This document shows, piece by piece, positions 1-8,570 of a stretch of DNA of 64,000 nucleotides. A model generated the notes under the pieces. That model made no database searches. It saw only the letters and a list, made by a program, of their open reading frames with translations, and had not been told where the DNA came from. The stretch is from Nostoc cf. commune SO-36 (GTDB lineage Bacteria > Cyanobacteriota > Cyanobacteriia > Cyanobacteriales > Nostocaceae): positions 5,640,501-5,704,500 of the forward strand of contig NZ_AP025732.1 in assembly GCF_023734775.1 (NCBI RefSeq), given 5' to 3'. The translations under genes and the position numbers were made by a program. Positions within the stretch are counted from its first letter, which is position 1; each line of letters opens with the position of its first letter.

Positions 1-879
1 AGTTATTGCAACATCTAGAGCATCGAATGTTCGAGTTTTAGCCGCAACGTTGAATTTCTTTTAACTTTGACCAACATAACTCAATTGGTGATAAATCAGG
101 TGAGTATGGAGGCAAAAACTTAACCTTTGCTCCAACAGATTCTATTAAAGATTTTGCAGTCCCAGCATAATGTACAGGTAAGTTATCCATAACTATAATC
201 GCTCCAATCCATAATGATGGTAGTAATATTTGCTCAATAAAAACTAAAAAGCTAGCAGTGTTCAGACTACCTGGAAAAGTCATAGTGGCAATTAAGCCCT
301 CATCACTCATAGCTCCAATTACAGTAATATTTTTGCCTTTATTACCCGGTCGCTCATCATAGACTCTTCCTCCGTCAATACCTCTGGCATAATGTCGTGT
401 CATAGCCAGATTTACACCTGTTTCATCAATAAATATGAGGTTTTTGATATCTATAGTATCTAGCCAACGTCGAAATTCATAGCGTAATTTTTGTACTCTT
501 TCTGTAGTTTGCTCAGTCGATACTAAAGTTTTTTTTTACGATTTAATTTTAAGCGTTTAAGAGTGCGGGATAAACTTGATATACTTACATTTATTTCTGT
601 GCGTTCTTTTATTGCTTCTTGAATTTCTCGCAAATATATATCGCTTTGCTTTGTCACCATTACCTTTAATAATTCTTGCTCAATACTATTAAGCTTAGAG
701 CGGCGATCTCCTCCTTGGGGTCTGGCAGCTATCTCTGCCGTCTCTCGATATCGACGTAAAAAGTCACGGATAAAAGACAAACTGACTTTAAATCGTTTTG
801 CTAATTCCCTTTGGCTGCCTTCTTTGTTTTGCCAGGCACTCAATATCTTTTGTCGTAAGTCAATTGAATATGCTGCCAT
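1..879 (-). pseudogene. IS630-family transposase, frameshifted and cut by the window edge
   Basis: The first reading frame (879 to 523) encodes a 118-aa helix-turn-helix DNA-binding region. The DDE catalytic region follows in the -1 frame, with FIDETG (first Asp), VMDNLPVH (second Asp) and SPIELCWSKLK (Glu). The junction is a run of nine A on the minus strand near 527-536. A -1 slip there reads ...RKKKTLVSTEQTTER and joins the two halves, which is the arrangement expected of programmed frameshifting in IS630 elements. A second break lies near 45-50: after KEIQR the frame runs into a stop, while the shifted frame continues VAAKTRTFDALDVAIT, the expected C terminus. That second shift looks disabling. 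No convincing terminal inverted repeat was identified. The element continues past base 1. Confidence 0.85.
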
Positions 880-1017
880 CTTTAAATATTATTCTTTACA
901 TTTTTACAGTTTACTATCTTTGTGGCGGGTTTGATATCAAATTGCTGTAATTTCTCCGAAAAAGGGGGAATTTTATTAGGGTTCCCTCCTTTTCAAGGCT
1001 TGCTCATCAAGAGCAAT

Positions 1018-1066
1018 AAGTGCCTAAAATCACGGTTAACCACTTTTCAAACAACCTCTCAGGCTC
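1018..1066 (-). repeat. Solo end of the MITE-like element seen at 8139-8345
   Basis: This stretch (AGTGCCTAAAATCAC ... ACTTTTCAAACAACCTCT) is close to the reverse complement of 8139-8180, the left end of the MITE-like element downstream of the Roco gene. The matching second end was not found here, so it looks like a fragment. Bases 900-1370 otherwise hold no convincing gene. Confidence 0.5.
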
Positions 1067-1372
1067 TTAACGAGAAATTATGATGTAGTCGATGAGAAAG
1101 CTCGGCTCTAAATTTGACAACAGGATTGTTGGTAACTAAATAGTTAAAAGTCAAAATATAGAAAAAAAATTAAGAATGTGATTAAATATCATAGCAATCA
1201 TTTTGCGGTGGCATCTTTAGATCACAATAAAAAGAAAGCGATTCAGAGATTCAGTGAGCAGGTTATGCTCTATCCTCTTTTCCGAAAGGGAGAGGCTAGC
1301 GCCAAGAGAGAACACTTGCTAACGACAGGAACCACCCAAACTGCTACCCTTTCACCACAAAGCGTCTATGCC

Positions 1373-1434
1373 AAAAAAAACCCCCCAGTGAGCTTTAGCC
1401 AACCAGGGGAGTTAGTTATCAGGGTGCATCTACC
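1373..1434 (-). ncRNA. nsiR1: NsiR1 unit 1 (farthest from hetF)
   Basis: Read on the minus strand, TCCGGA at 1470-1465 lies 36 nt upstream of a predicted 5' end at GGTAGATGCACCCTGATAAC. The RNA ends with a CCCC/GGGG hairpin followed by eight T. The layout (TCCGGA at -35, about 60-nt RNA, U-tract terminator) matches the heterocyst-specific NsiR1 RNA known from Nostoc sp. PCC 7120, which comes from a tandem array upstream of hetF. The 5' end is inferred from spacing, not measured. Confidence 0.82.
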
Positions 1435-1505
1435 AATTAAATGTTCTTAAGTTGAACCCCATACTCCGGATGAATTTGTCTAAAGGCTAAGTTATTTTTT
1501 TAAAT

Positions 1506-1565
1506 AAAAAAAACCCCAGTTGGTGTTAACCTACTAGGGGAGTGAGTTATCAGGGTGCATCTACC
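1506..1565 (-). ncRNA. nsiR1: NsiR1 unit 2
   Basis: TCCGGA lies at 1601-1596 and the predicted 60-nt RNA starts 36 nt downstream. The terminator hairpin runs from CCCCTAGTAGG to CCAACTGGGG and is followed by T8. The stem is close to continuous, with one bulge and one mismatch. Nearly identical to unit 3 in the flanking spacer, which suggests recent unit duplication. Confidence 0.85.
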
Positions 1566-1636
1566 AATTAAATGTTCTCAAATTGAACACCATACTCCGG
1601 ATAAATTTGTCTAAAGGCTAAGTTATTTTTTTAAAT

Positions 1637-1695
1637 AAAAAAACCCCAGTTGGTGTTAACCTACTAGGGGAGTCAGTTATCAGGGTGCATCTACT
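1637..1695 (-). ncRNA. nsiR1: NsiR1 unit 3
   Basis: TCCGGA lies at 1731-1726, 36 nt before the predicted 5' end (AGTAGATGCACCCTGATAAC). A terminator hairpin with a T7 tract follows. The promoter spacer differs from unit 2, but the -35 motif and its distance are kept. Confidence 0.82.
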
Positions 1696-1757
1696 AATAA
1701 TCTTTTCTAGGGGCTACCAGTATTTTCCGGAGAAAATGGTTAAAATCAGGGTTAATG

Positions 1758-1786
1758 GCGGTGTCTATGAAGGGCTACGCCTAAGC
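1758..1786. repeat. Diverged copy of a 29-bp interspersed repeat
   Basis: GCGGTGTCTATGAAGGGC... is a degenerate copy of the repeat found perfectly at 39934-39962 and within hetF (4012-4040) and murT (12489-12517). It lies between NsiR1 units 3 and 4. Confidence 0.55.
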
Positions 1787-1792
1787 AACTAG

Positions 1793-1851
1793 AAAAAACC
1801 CCCAGTGGGTGTTAGCCTACTAGGGGAGTTAGTTATCAGGGTGCATCTACC
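1793..1851 (-). ncRNA. nsiR1: NsiR1 unit 4, -35 motif altered
   Basis: The RNA part and terminator hairpin are intact, with A6 on the plus strand giving the T tract. The -35 hexamer at 1887-1882 reads TCCGGT on the minus strand instead of TCCGGA, at the usual 36-nt distance from the predicted 5' end. Promoter strength may be reduced. Confidence 0.72.
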
Positions 1852-1931
1852 AATAATCTCTTCTAAAGTGAATGGGTGGCTACCGGATAAATTAGCAAAC
1901 GTTGAAGATGTTACTGTTTGTTTATTCAGAG

Positions 1932-1970
1932 AAAAACCTCAGAGGGGTTAGTTATCAGGACAGACTTACC
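1932..1970 (-). ncRNA. NsiR1 unit 5, degenerate
   Basis: A shortened copy keeps part of the 5' segment and a reduced CCTC/GAGG hairpin with T5. The position where TCCGGA should sit (about 2006-2001) carries no match, so this unit probably has no promoter. Confidence 0.5.
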
Positions 1971-2088
1971 AATTAAGTGACCAGTGTGCTGCCTTACAAA
2001 ATGCCTGTGTCAGGGTTAATTAACATCGCCGCATCTCCCCTTCTTTGCATCAAAGCGTCTTTATGAGGCTAAGAATTATGCAATTTAA

Positions 2089-2206
2089 GGACTTCCAGTA
2101 AAAAAACATCCCATCCCTGCGGGACGCTCCGCGAATGTAGAGGCGCAAGACCTTGCGCCCCTACAAATCTACAAATAATTTGGGGTAATTTATTTTTTGT
2201 AAGTCC
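2089..2206. mobile_element. MITE-like insertion inside the NsiR1 array
   Basis: About 118 bp bounded by imperfect inverted ends (GGACTTCCAGTAAAAAA on the left, TTTTTTGTAAGTCC on the right). It contains a second inner inverted repeat, GTAGAGGCGCAAG/CTTGCGCCCCTAC. It has no coding capacity. It lies in the unusually long gap between units 5 and 6 (305 bp against about 135 bp elsewhere). Confidence 0.55.
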
Positions 2207-2236
2207 CTTAAAAACCGATTAGCTTACTTCCTGTAC

Positions 2237-2296
2237 AAAAAAACCCCCAGTGGGCCTTAGCCAACCAGGGGAGCTAGTTATCAGGGTGCATCTACC
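2237..2296 (-). ncRNA. nsiR1: NsiR1 unit 6
   Basis: TCCGGA lies at 2332-2327, with 36 nt to the predicted 5' end GGTAGATGCACCCTGATAAC. The terminator hairpin CCCC...GGGGG is followed by T7. All elements are intact. Confidence 0.83.
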
Positions 2297-2370
2297 AATT
2301 AAATGTTCTAGGCTTAACCATCATGCTCCGGATAAATTTATTAGAAAATTAATTGTTGTAGTGTGTCAAT

Positions 2371-2433
2371 AAAAACAAGAGTGGATGTTAACTGAATTAG
2401 GGAAGTTAAAGATCAAGGGACATCCATCTATAT
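2371..2433 (-). ncRNA. NsiR1 unit 7, degenerate
   Basis: Only scattered identity to the other units remains: AAAAAC, GTGGATGTTAAC and GATCAAGG on the plus strand. The terminator stem is weak, and the -35 position near 2464-2469 (TTCTGG on the plus strand) is only a loose match. Probably a dead copy. Confidence 0.4.
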
Positions 2434-2510
2434 AATCAAGTATTCTAGAATTAAGCACTATTTTCTGGTAGAGAATATCTGCGTCAGAAGTTGCTGTCGT
2501 TTGCCCAAAC

Positions 2511-2571
2511 AAAAAAAACCCCTAGTGGGTGTTAGCCAACTAAGGGAGTTGAAGATCAAGGTGCATCTACC
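2511..2571 (-). ncRNA. nsiR1: NsiR1 unit 8 (nearest to hetF)
   Basis: TCCGGA lies at 2607-2602, with 36 nt to the predicted 5' end GGTAGATGCACC. The terminator hairpin has a variant stem (CCCTTAG...CTAGGGG) followed by T8. This unit starts about 180 bp upstream of the hetF start codon on the opposite strand, so a hetF transcript starting upstream of it would carry its antisense sequence. Confidence 0.82.
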
Positions 2572-2754
2572 AATTAAGTGTTCTAGTCCCAAGTAATCCG
2601 ATCCGGATCAAAGTTGTAAAGGCAGGAAAAACCAAAACAGCACCGAATCAGAAACATTCAGGGGCGCGATGCATCTAAATTATCAGAGGGAGCGAAAAAT
2701 CGACTTGAAACTTTCGCGTTTCAAACCAGATTTAGGAGGCGAACACGAGAAACT

Positions 2755-5277
2755 GTGACCCAGGAATTCCACATTTCGGTAACTCCTGTAGGGCAAAATG
2801 ACTACTTGGTGCGGACGGAACAAGTCGCGCCTGGGGTACCATTGGCAGAAGAATTGGTGACTTGGCCTATAGCCGATTGGTTGATGGCTGCTGGGCATTT
2901 AATGAATGACCCGTTGAAGTCGGTTTTGCAAGGAGATCCGTATGCTTCTGGCGGGCATGAAAGCGACATCGCCAGAAACTCTGTTAATTTGGTGGCGTTG
3001 GGTCAACAATTTTATAATGCCCTATTTCAAGGCACTCTCAGAGATAGTTGGATTACTGCCCAAGGTATTGCCCAGAACCATCAACAAGTACTACGCTTAC
3101 GTTTGGGGCTAAAGGACACTAGGTTAGCTCGTTTGCCTTGGGAAGTGATGCACGCAGGCGATCGCCCTTTGGCTACTGGCCCTTATGTGGCTTTTTCTCG
3201 CTTCCAAAGTGGAATTTTGGGGGCTTCGCCTTTGCGATCGCATATACCCACACCACGAGCAGAAGGTGGTGTAAAAGTATTAATGGTAATTGCTTCTCCC
3301 TCAGATCAAGTCCGTCTTGATTTACAGAAACAGGAAGCTATCAAACTGCAAGCAGAACTTCACCGTCAAACATCACGACTTGCTGAAGGTAGCAGTCGTT
3401 TCCCAGAAATTGAACTCACTGTATTAGATCAACCAGGACGGGAAGAACTGACGCAAGCCCTAGAACAAGGCAGATACCACGTTCTACACTACTCTGGTCA
3501 TAGTAATTTAGGCAATAATGGCGGAGAAATTTATCTTGTTAGTCGCAGAACTGGCTTAACGGAAATTTTGACTGGGGACGATCTGGCAGGTTTGCTTGTC
3601 AACAATAATATCCAAATGGCAGTGTTTAATTCCTGCTTGGGGGCGTACACAGCTGCATCTAATGCCTCTGGAGATACTGGCGAACGAAATCTCGCAGAAA
3701 GTCTGGTGAAGCGGGGAATTAGAAGCGTTTTGGCGATGTCAGAACGGATTCCAGATGAAGTGGCGTTGACGCTTACACAATTGTTTTACCGCAATTTGAG
3801 CCAGGGATATCCAGTAGATTTGTGTGTCAGTCGGGTGCGCCAAGGATTAATTTCTGCTTATGGTTCTCACCAGATGTACTGGGCATTACCGATTTTATAT
3901 CTCCAGCCAGAATTTGACGGTTTTCTCAGCCAGGAAACTGAGTTATCTCAAAGTGCCGAGTCGCTGAATCAATATAGTTCGCCTTTAGGCATAACTTCCA
4001 CAATGTACTCTGCGATGTCTACGACGGGCTACGCCAACGCCGATGATACTGAGATGGCTTTAGGAATGGAGGATATGATTCCTTCTGGTTTGACGCGTGA
4101 CTCTTCTGGGTTGGACTGGCTGGGTGAAGATACTTGGGGCGATCTGGTTGATGAAATTGAGTATGATGACCCAAGTTATGAAGAAGATTCTGCCATAGTT
4201 TCGGATTTGTTTCGTCAGTTAGATAACCAAAAAGCCTCAACTGAACCGGATCAACAAATCCACGAAAATAGTCTTCACCAAAGCCAGGTTTCAGAGGAAA
4301 TGACTTCTTTGCCAGAGGAAGCAGACTTATGGGGCGAAGTTCCACCGCCGCCACCTGCAACTGGTGGGAACCTTGAAGAAAAGTGGCAAAATTCTAATTC
4401 TTTGCGTTCGCAACCAGCCCCACCAAGAAATCGTACCCGTCGCCGCAAGCTGTGGCCGATTGTCGGTATTGTGGGGATCAGTGCGATCGCAGCTGCGATC
4501 GGTTTAAATTGGTGGTGGCAAAATCGACCCCAAGCAATGCCGAAAATACCAGTAATTCCTACCCAATCTCTACCTGATTCTCAACCGATTCAAAAACAGC
4601 CAAACATCGATTTAGAAACAGCAGCGACTGGGATTGTCACCGCTACTGCTACGGAAAAATTGAGCCAGGGTGAGTTGCAAGGTGGGTTGTTAGCTGTAGA
4701 AGAATTACTCAATCGGGGCGCACTAGCTGCGGCTGAAACTTCCTTAAAACTAATTCCCAGTAAACAAGCTGACGATCCATCTGTGAACTTTTACAAGGGA
4801 CGATTAGCTTGGCAGTCTATTCAAACTGGAGACAATAACTATAGCGTTGATGATGCCCGCCGTTACTGGGAAACTGCTGCCAAAGCTAAACCCGAATCGC
4901 TTTTGTATAATAACGCTTTGGGATTTGCCTACTACACAGAGGGGAATCTGAATCGCGCCAATGATTCTTGGTTCAAAGCTTTGAATTTAGCTCTCAAAGA
5001 ACAGAACACAAATTCAACATCCACAAAGACAGCAGTGCCTCAAGATGCTTTAACTTCTTATGCTGGTTTAGCTCTTGGATTGTATAAATCTGCACTTAGT
5101 CAATCTAGTGGGAAGCAGACGCAATATCTGAATGAAGCGATCAAATTGCGGCAAATGGTTCTCAAGTCTGATCGAGAAAATTTCCAGGTAGATAAATTAG
5201 CTAAAAATTGGCTGTGGACGGAGAAGGCGATCGCAGATTGGCGATCGCTCCTTCAGGAGAAAGGTGAAGAGCAGTAA
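2755..5277 (+). CDS. hetF: HetF, CHAT-domain (caspase-like) heterocyst differentiation protein
   Basis: An 840-aa protein starting at GTG with AGGAGG about 15 nt upstream. An N-terminal region (1-170) leads into a CHAT peptidase fold (about 170-395) with the His of HYSGHSNLG (H249) and the Cys of FNSCLGA (C294) as the probable catalytic dyad. A low-complexity acidic linker (about 410-555) follows, then one transmembrane helix (about 565-585, after RTRRRKLWP), and a C-terminal TPR-like helical region to the end. In Nostoc sp. PCC 7120, HetF is needed for heterocyst formation and influences HetR levels. Identification rests on protein architecture plus the NsiR1 array directly upstream. A 29-bp interspersed repeat encodes about ten linker residues (SAMSTTGYANA), an oddity not expected in all orthologues. 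Confidence 0.9.
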   Translation: MTQEFHISVTPVGQNDYLVRTEQVAPGVPLAEELVTWPIADWLMAAGHLMNDPLKSVLQGDPYASGGHESDIARNSVNLVALGQQFYNALFQGTLRDSWITAQGIAQNHQQVLRLRLGLKDTRLARLPWEVMHAGDRPLATGPYVAFSRFQSGILGASPLRSHIPTPRAEGGVKVLMVIASPSDQVRLDLQKQEAIKLQAELHRQTSRLAEGSSRFPEIELTVLDQPGREELTQALEQGRYHVLHYSGHSNLGNNGGEIYLVSRRTGLTEILTGDDLAGLLVNNNIQMAVFNSCLGAYTAASNASGDTGERNLAESLVKRGIRSVLAMSERIPDEVALTLTQLFYRNLSQGYPVDLCVSRVRQGLISAYGSHQMYWALPILYLQPEFDGFLSQETELSQSAESLNQYSSPLGITSTMYSAMSTTGYANADDTEMALGMEDMIPSGLTRDSSGLDWLGEDTWGDLVDEIEYDDPSYEEDSAIVSDLFRQLDNQKASTEPDQQIHENSLHQSQVSEEMTSLPEEADLWGEVPPPPPATGGNLEEKWQNSNSLRSQPAPPRNRTRRRKLWPIVGIVGISAIAAAIGLNWWWQNRPQAMPKIPVIPTQSLPDSQPIQKQPNIDLETAATGIVTATATEKLSQGELQGGLLAVEELLNRGALAAAETSLKLIPSKQADDPSVNFYKGRLAWQSIQTGDNNYSVDDARRYWETAAKAKPESLLYNNALGFAYYTEGNLNRANDSWFKALNLALKEQNTNSTSTKTAVPQDALTSYAGLALGLYKSALSQSSGKQTQYLNEAIKLRQMVLKSDRENFQVDKLAKNWLWTEKAIADWRSLLQEKGEEQ
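4012..4040 (+). repeat. Interspersed 29-bp repeat inside hetF
   Basis: GCGATGTCTACGACGGGC and the following eleven bases match the repeat at 39934-39962 with one mismatch. It is translated in frame within the acidic linker of HetF. Confidence 0.75.
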
Positions 5278-5396
5278 GATGTTGTGGTGGTGCGATCGCT
5301 TTTAATTAGTAAATCTTAAGTGCGATCGCTCTGTTGATTCACACTGGCAATTGCGGTGATGATTGTCTTCGCATCTGAAATAGGTTTAGATTTATC

Positions 5397-8000
5397 TTAA
5401 TTCTCGGATGCTGGGACTCCATAAAAGAATAGAAGAAATACAAAGACAAACGCTGCAAATGCTCCTCCAGCTTTAATATTAGTTTTATTCAAAGGTACGT
5501 GTGCTTCTAAACCAAGACTACCTGTGAAAAAATAACCTGATATCCCAGCAAATATAGCTGCTAAAAATCTAATTATTGCTAAAGTGCTACCTTGCATTGC
5601 TCGTGGGTTGAGTACAAGAACAATAAAGACTGTTAAGACCGCCAGAGCCATAGCAAGAGCTATTCCACGTTCAGCAGGTGAAATTTGCGAGGATGGTTTA
5701 TGCTCTTCTCGTTGAGGATTATTTTCCGGTTCAAATCGTTTCGGCATATCTTCTGCTTTCTCTAGCTCCTTTCTATTCATCACATCATCAATTAAGCCCA
5801 AGACATCAATCATTTGATAGCTTTTTTGACATTGAATGCGTTCTTGCTTATCAGCTACAAACTGTCGCAATATGTCAAAGGGGTAAAAGTGTGGCTCTTG
5901 GTTATCTTTGCAAGTCACACAATTACAGGGAATTAACTTGTTGTACTTTAGTCGCTTGTAGGAGTCATGAATTTTATCGAGTTCATGTGTAACTATAGTC
6001 ATCAAATCTCTTTTGTGACGACCTGAGAATCGAATCTTAATCTCCCGCTTGCCGTAATATTCAATCACCTCTGCCTGCGTCTGGTCTTTGCTGAGAACAA
6101 CGCCGCTTTTCCAGACACATTTTTGTTCATTTATCAACTTATGCATGGCGACGATGAACTGGGTGATGATCCCCTTGGGCATGAACTCGTAAGTGTAACG
6201 CAGTATCAGGTTGTTGGTTTCATTCCACTTATAGGAGGGTTGATTTGCAGATAGCAGTTGTGGGGCAATATACTTTCCTTGGCTTCTAGGAATTTCATAA
6301 CACAGCTTGAAGTTGATCATCAGGCGCAATAGTTCATCATGCATCGTGGCGTATTCATCTTCACGCCAGATGTTTGTCAAGTCAGACCGTGTGAAACTGC
6401 CGAAGTTGCAAATAACCTTTTCATTATCCAGCACTTTGTAGACTGCATCAGTTCCCCACTTGGGTTTGAGGATGACGGTCTTATTCAAAAGTGGGTCTTC
6501 CTGGAAGTGCAAGCATACTCCCAAATCGTGCAGATAGCTGCTTAACGGCAACTTGTCATTTGTTTCGGTAAACCCATTTTGTTGACAGATGCTCAGGTAT
6601 TCATCCAAGCCGATGTAATTGCGTGAGTCACTTTCCAAAGCTTTCCGGACTTTAACCCAGGTTCTTGGGAGCGGACTGCCAATATGAGGCAAGCTTTGAA
6701 TATAAAGCTTGATTTGTTTTAAAACTTGTTCTAAACCTCTGTTAGTAGCAAGGTTCGTTGGTAAAGTTTCCTTCAAATTAGTAAACTGCCCCCGTAACTG
6801 GAGTTCATTAATTTCCCGGTGGCGGTCTTGTTTCTCATTTTTGATGATTAGCAGTGGACTGTTATCGCTCAACAGTTCCACCACATTCAACCAGTAATTA
6901 AAATCCGTGTCTTCCTTGCGGGTATCTGCCACTAAGACATAGAGGGAACGCTTGGTGAGGAAAAACTGGTGAGTTGCATGATAAATCTCTTGTCCCCCAA
7001 AATCCCAGATATTGACTCGAAATTCTTGCCCATTTTCCATTGGAAAACCCCACTGGATCACCTCAATTCCCTTCGTAGAGTCTTCCTCTCGGAGTTGATA
7101 ATTTACGTGTTCAATCTTTTTCGCCAGTGTTGTCTTCCCTGCGCCTCCTTCGCCGATAATTAGTAACTTTGCTTCATACAGATAATCTGTACCTTGTGCT
7201 TTCAGTTGCCGGAAATAATCCTTAATAGCCTTAATACCTTTTGCAACAATTTCTGGTGGTGGCTGTTCGATGGGGTTGTCCTTTAAATCCAGGGAATTGA
7301 GTTGTTGCAGATCAGCGATCGCTTCTGGCAGTGTCGTTAATTTGTTGAGGTTTAATTTCAGAGTGGTGAGTTGTTGCAGGCGGGCGAACCCTTCTGGCAG
7401 TGTGGTTAATTTGTTGCGGCTTAAATACAGGGTGGTGAGTTGTTGCAAGCGGGGGATCGCTTTTGGCAGTGTCGTTAATTGGTTACCGCTTAAACCCAGA
7501 GAAGTGAGTTGTTGCAGATTAGCGATCGTTTCTGGCAGTATCTTTAATTTGTTGAGGCTTAAATTCAGGGAAGTGAGTTGTTGCAGATTAGCGATCGCTT
7601 CTGGCAGTGTCCTTAATTGGTTGCGGCTTAAATTCAGGGAAGTGAGTTGTTGCAGATCAGTGATCGCTTCTGGCAGTGTCCTTAATTGGTTGCTGCTTAA
7701 ATCCAGGGAAGTGAGTTGTTGCAGATCAGCGATCGCTTCTGGCAGCGTCGTTAATTGGTTGAGGCTTAAATTCAGGGAAGTGAGTTGTTGCAGATCAGCG
7801 ATCGCTTCTGGCAGTGTCCTTAATTGGTTGTAGCTTAAATTCAAAACCTCCAACCATTTCAGTTCAAACACCTCAGCAGGAATTTCCGTTAATTTTTCCT
7901 TGTCATTAGTACTCCAATTATTGCTTAAATCTAGTTCTTTAAGCTTTTTCTGTTTCGCTTCTCGGATTTTTTTAAGGTAACGTTGAGGCGTATTTGCCAT
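5397..8000 (-). CDS. Membrane-anchored Roco protein (LRR-ROC GTPase-COR)
   Basis: About 867 aa from the ATG at 8000; a GTG four codons upstream is the alternative. Nine leucine-rich repeats of 23 residues (TLPEAIADLQQLTSL type, about 30-255) precede a ROC GTPase domain with P-loop GEGGAGKTTLAKK and G3 motif WDFGGQEIYHATHQF. A COR dimerisation region (about 430-700) follows. The C terminus (about 785-867) has three hydrophobic segments, predicting a membrane anchor; most bacterial Roco proteins are soluble. The LRR DNA is built of near-identical 69-bp modules, a sign of recent internal duplication. Substrate and partners are unknown. No operon partner: hetF is convergent. Confidence 0.9.
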   Translation of the reverse strand: MANTPQRYLKKIREAKQKKLKELDLSNNWSTNDKEKLTEIPAEVFELKWLEVLNLSYNQLRTLPEAIADLQQLTSLNLSLNQLTTLPEAIADLQQLTSLDLSSNQLRTLPEAITDLQQLTSLNLSRNQLRTLPEAIANLQQLTSLNLSLNKLKILPETIANLQQLTSLGLSGNQLTTLPKAIPRLQQLTTLYLSRNKLTTLPEGFARLQQLTTLKLNLNKLTTLPEAIADLQQLNSLDLKDNPIEQPPPEIVAKGIKAIKDYFRQLKAQGTDYLYEAKLLIIGEGGAGKTTLAKKIEHVNYQLREEDSTKGIEVIQWGFPMENGQEFRVNIWDFGGQEIYHATHQFFLTKRSLYVLVADTRKEDTDFNYWLNVVELLSDNSPLLIIKNEKQDRHREINELQLRGQFTNLKETLPTNLATNRGLEQVLKQIKLYIQSLPHIGSPLPRTWVKVRKALESDSRNYIGLDEYLSICQQNGFTETNDKLPLSSYLHDLGVCLHFQEDPLLNKTVILKPKWGTDAVYKVLDNEKVICNFGSFTRSDLTNIWREDEYATMHDELLRLMINFKLCYEIPRSQGKYIAPQLLSANQPSYKWNETNNLILRYTYEFMPKGIITQFIVAMHKLINEQKCVWKSGVVLSKDQTQAEVIEYYGKREIKIRFSGRHKRDLMTIVTHELDKIHDSYKRLKYNKLIPCNCVTCKDNQEPHFYPFDILRQFVADKQERIQCQKSYQMIDVLGLIDDVMNRKELEKAEDMPKRFEPENNPQREEHKPSSQISPAERGIALAMALAVLTVFIVLVLNPRAMQGSTLAIIRFLAAIFAGISGYFFTGSLGLEAHVPLNKTNIKAGGAFAAFVFVFLLFFYGVPASEN

Positions 8001-8138
8001 ACTGAGGTTCACTTGTTAACGAAAATTATATATAATGCCCCTGATTCGCTGGACAATCTCGCAACCATTAATATTTTGCACTAATCCCAACAACCGCCAC
8101 AGGTTAGAAACGTCTGGCTGATAGCGAAAGTCCTCTTA

Positions 8139-8345
8139 GAGGTTGTTTGAAAAGTAGTTGGCTGTGATTTTAGGCACTCATCGATTCCCCCTAACCGCCC
8201 TTTTTAAGGGGGGAACCCGGAGTCAAAGTCCCCTTTTTGAAGGGGAGCCAGTGCGGTCTTGGGGGTTTCCCCCATGAGCAACTGGCGTGGATTTAGGGGG
8301 ATCTAAAAGTTTTGTTACCGAGAAAAGGACTTTTCAAACATCCTC
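8139..8345. mobile_element. MITE-like element with long inverted ends and TTA flanks
   Basis: About 207 bp begins GAGGTTGTTTGAAAAGT and ends ACTTTTCAAACATCCTC, an imperfect inverted repeat of about 17 bp. TTA flanks both ends (8136-8138, 8346-8348), consistent with TA target duplication as made by IS630/Tc1-type transposases. Inside are further hairpins (CCCCCTAA.../...TTAGGGGG). No coding capacity. An IS630-family transposase lies at 1-879, but the link is not shown. The rest of 8001-8570 holds no gene that I can support. Confidence 0.65.
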
Positions 8346-8570
8346 TTAAGAGGGCTAAATTCTTTCCAGGCTTGGATTTTAGTCCATATTGAATAGACTT
8401 TGGCTATGAGAAAGGAAATTCGAGTTGCAGGCAAAGGTGGGTGTTAATTAAGAATGCTGCAAGATATCAAAGCAATTTACTATTCTGTGTATTACTACAC
8501 GAGTGCTAATAATTTTTACTGAATCTAAAAAGAATTTATCATTCCCAATGGTTCAGATTGGCTTGTCAAC

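Noticed and set aside
1178..1450. Plus-strand 90-codon frame
   Set aside because: Its 3' half runs through NsiR1 unit 1 in antisense, the composition is not protein-like and no ribosome site was seen.
7270..7833. Plus-strand 187-codon repetitive frame
   Set aside because: It is the complement of the 69-bp LRR modules of the Roco gene, so the frame is open only because 69 is a multiple of three.
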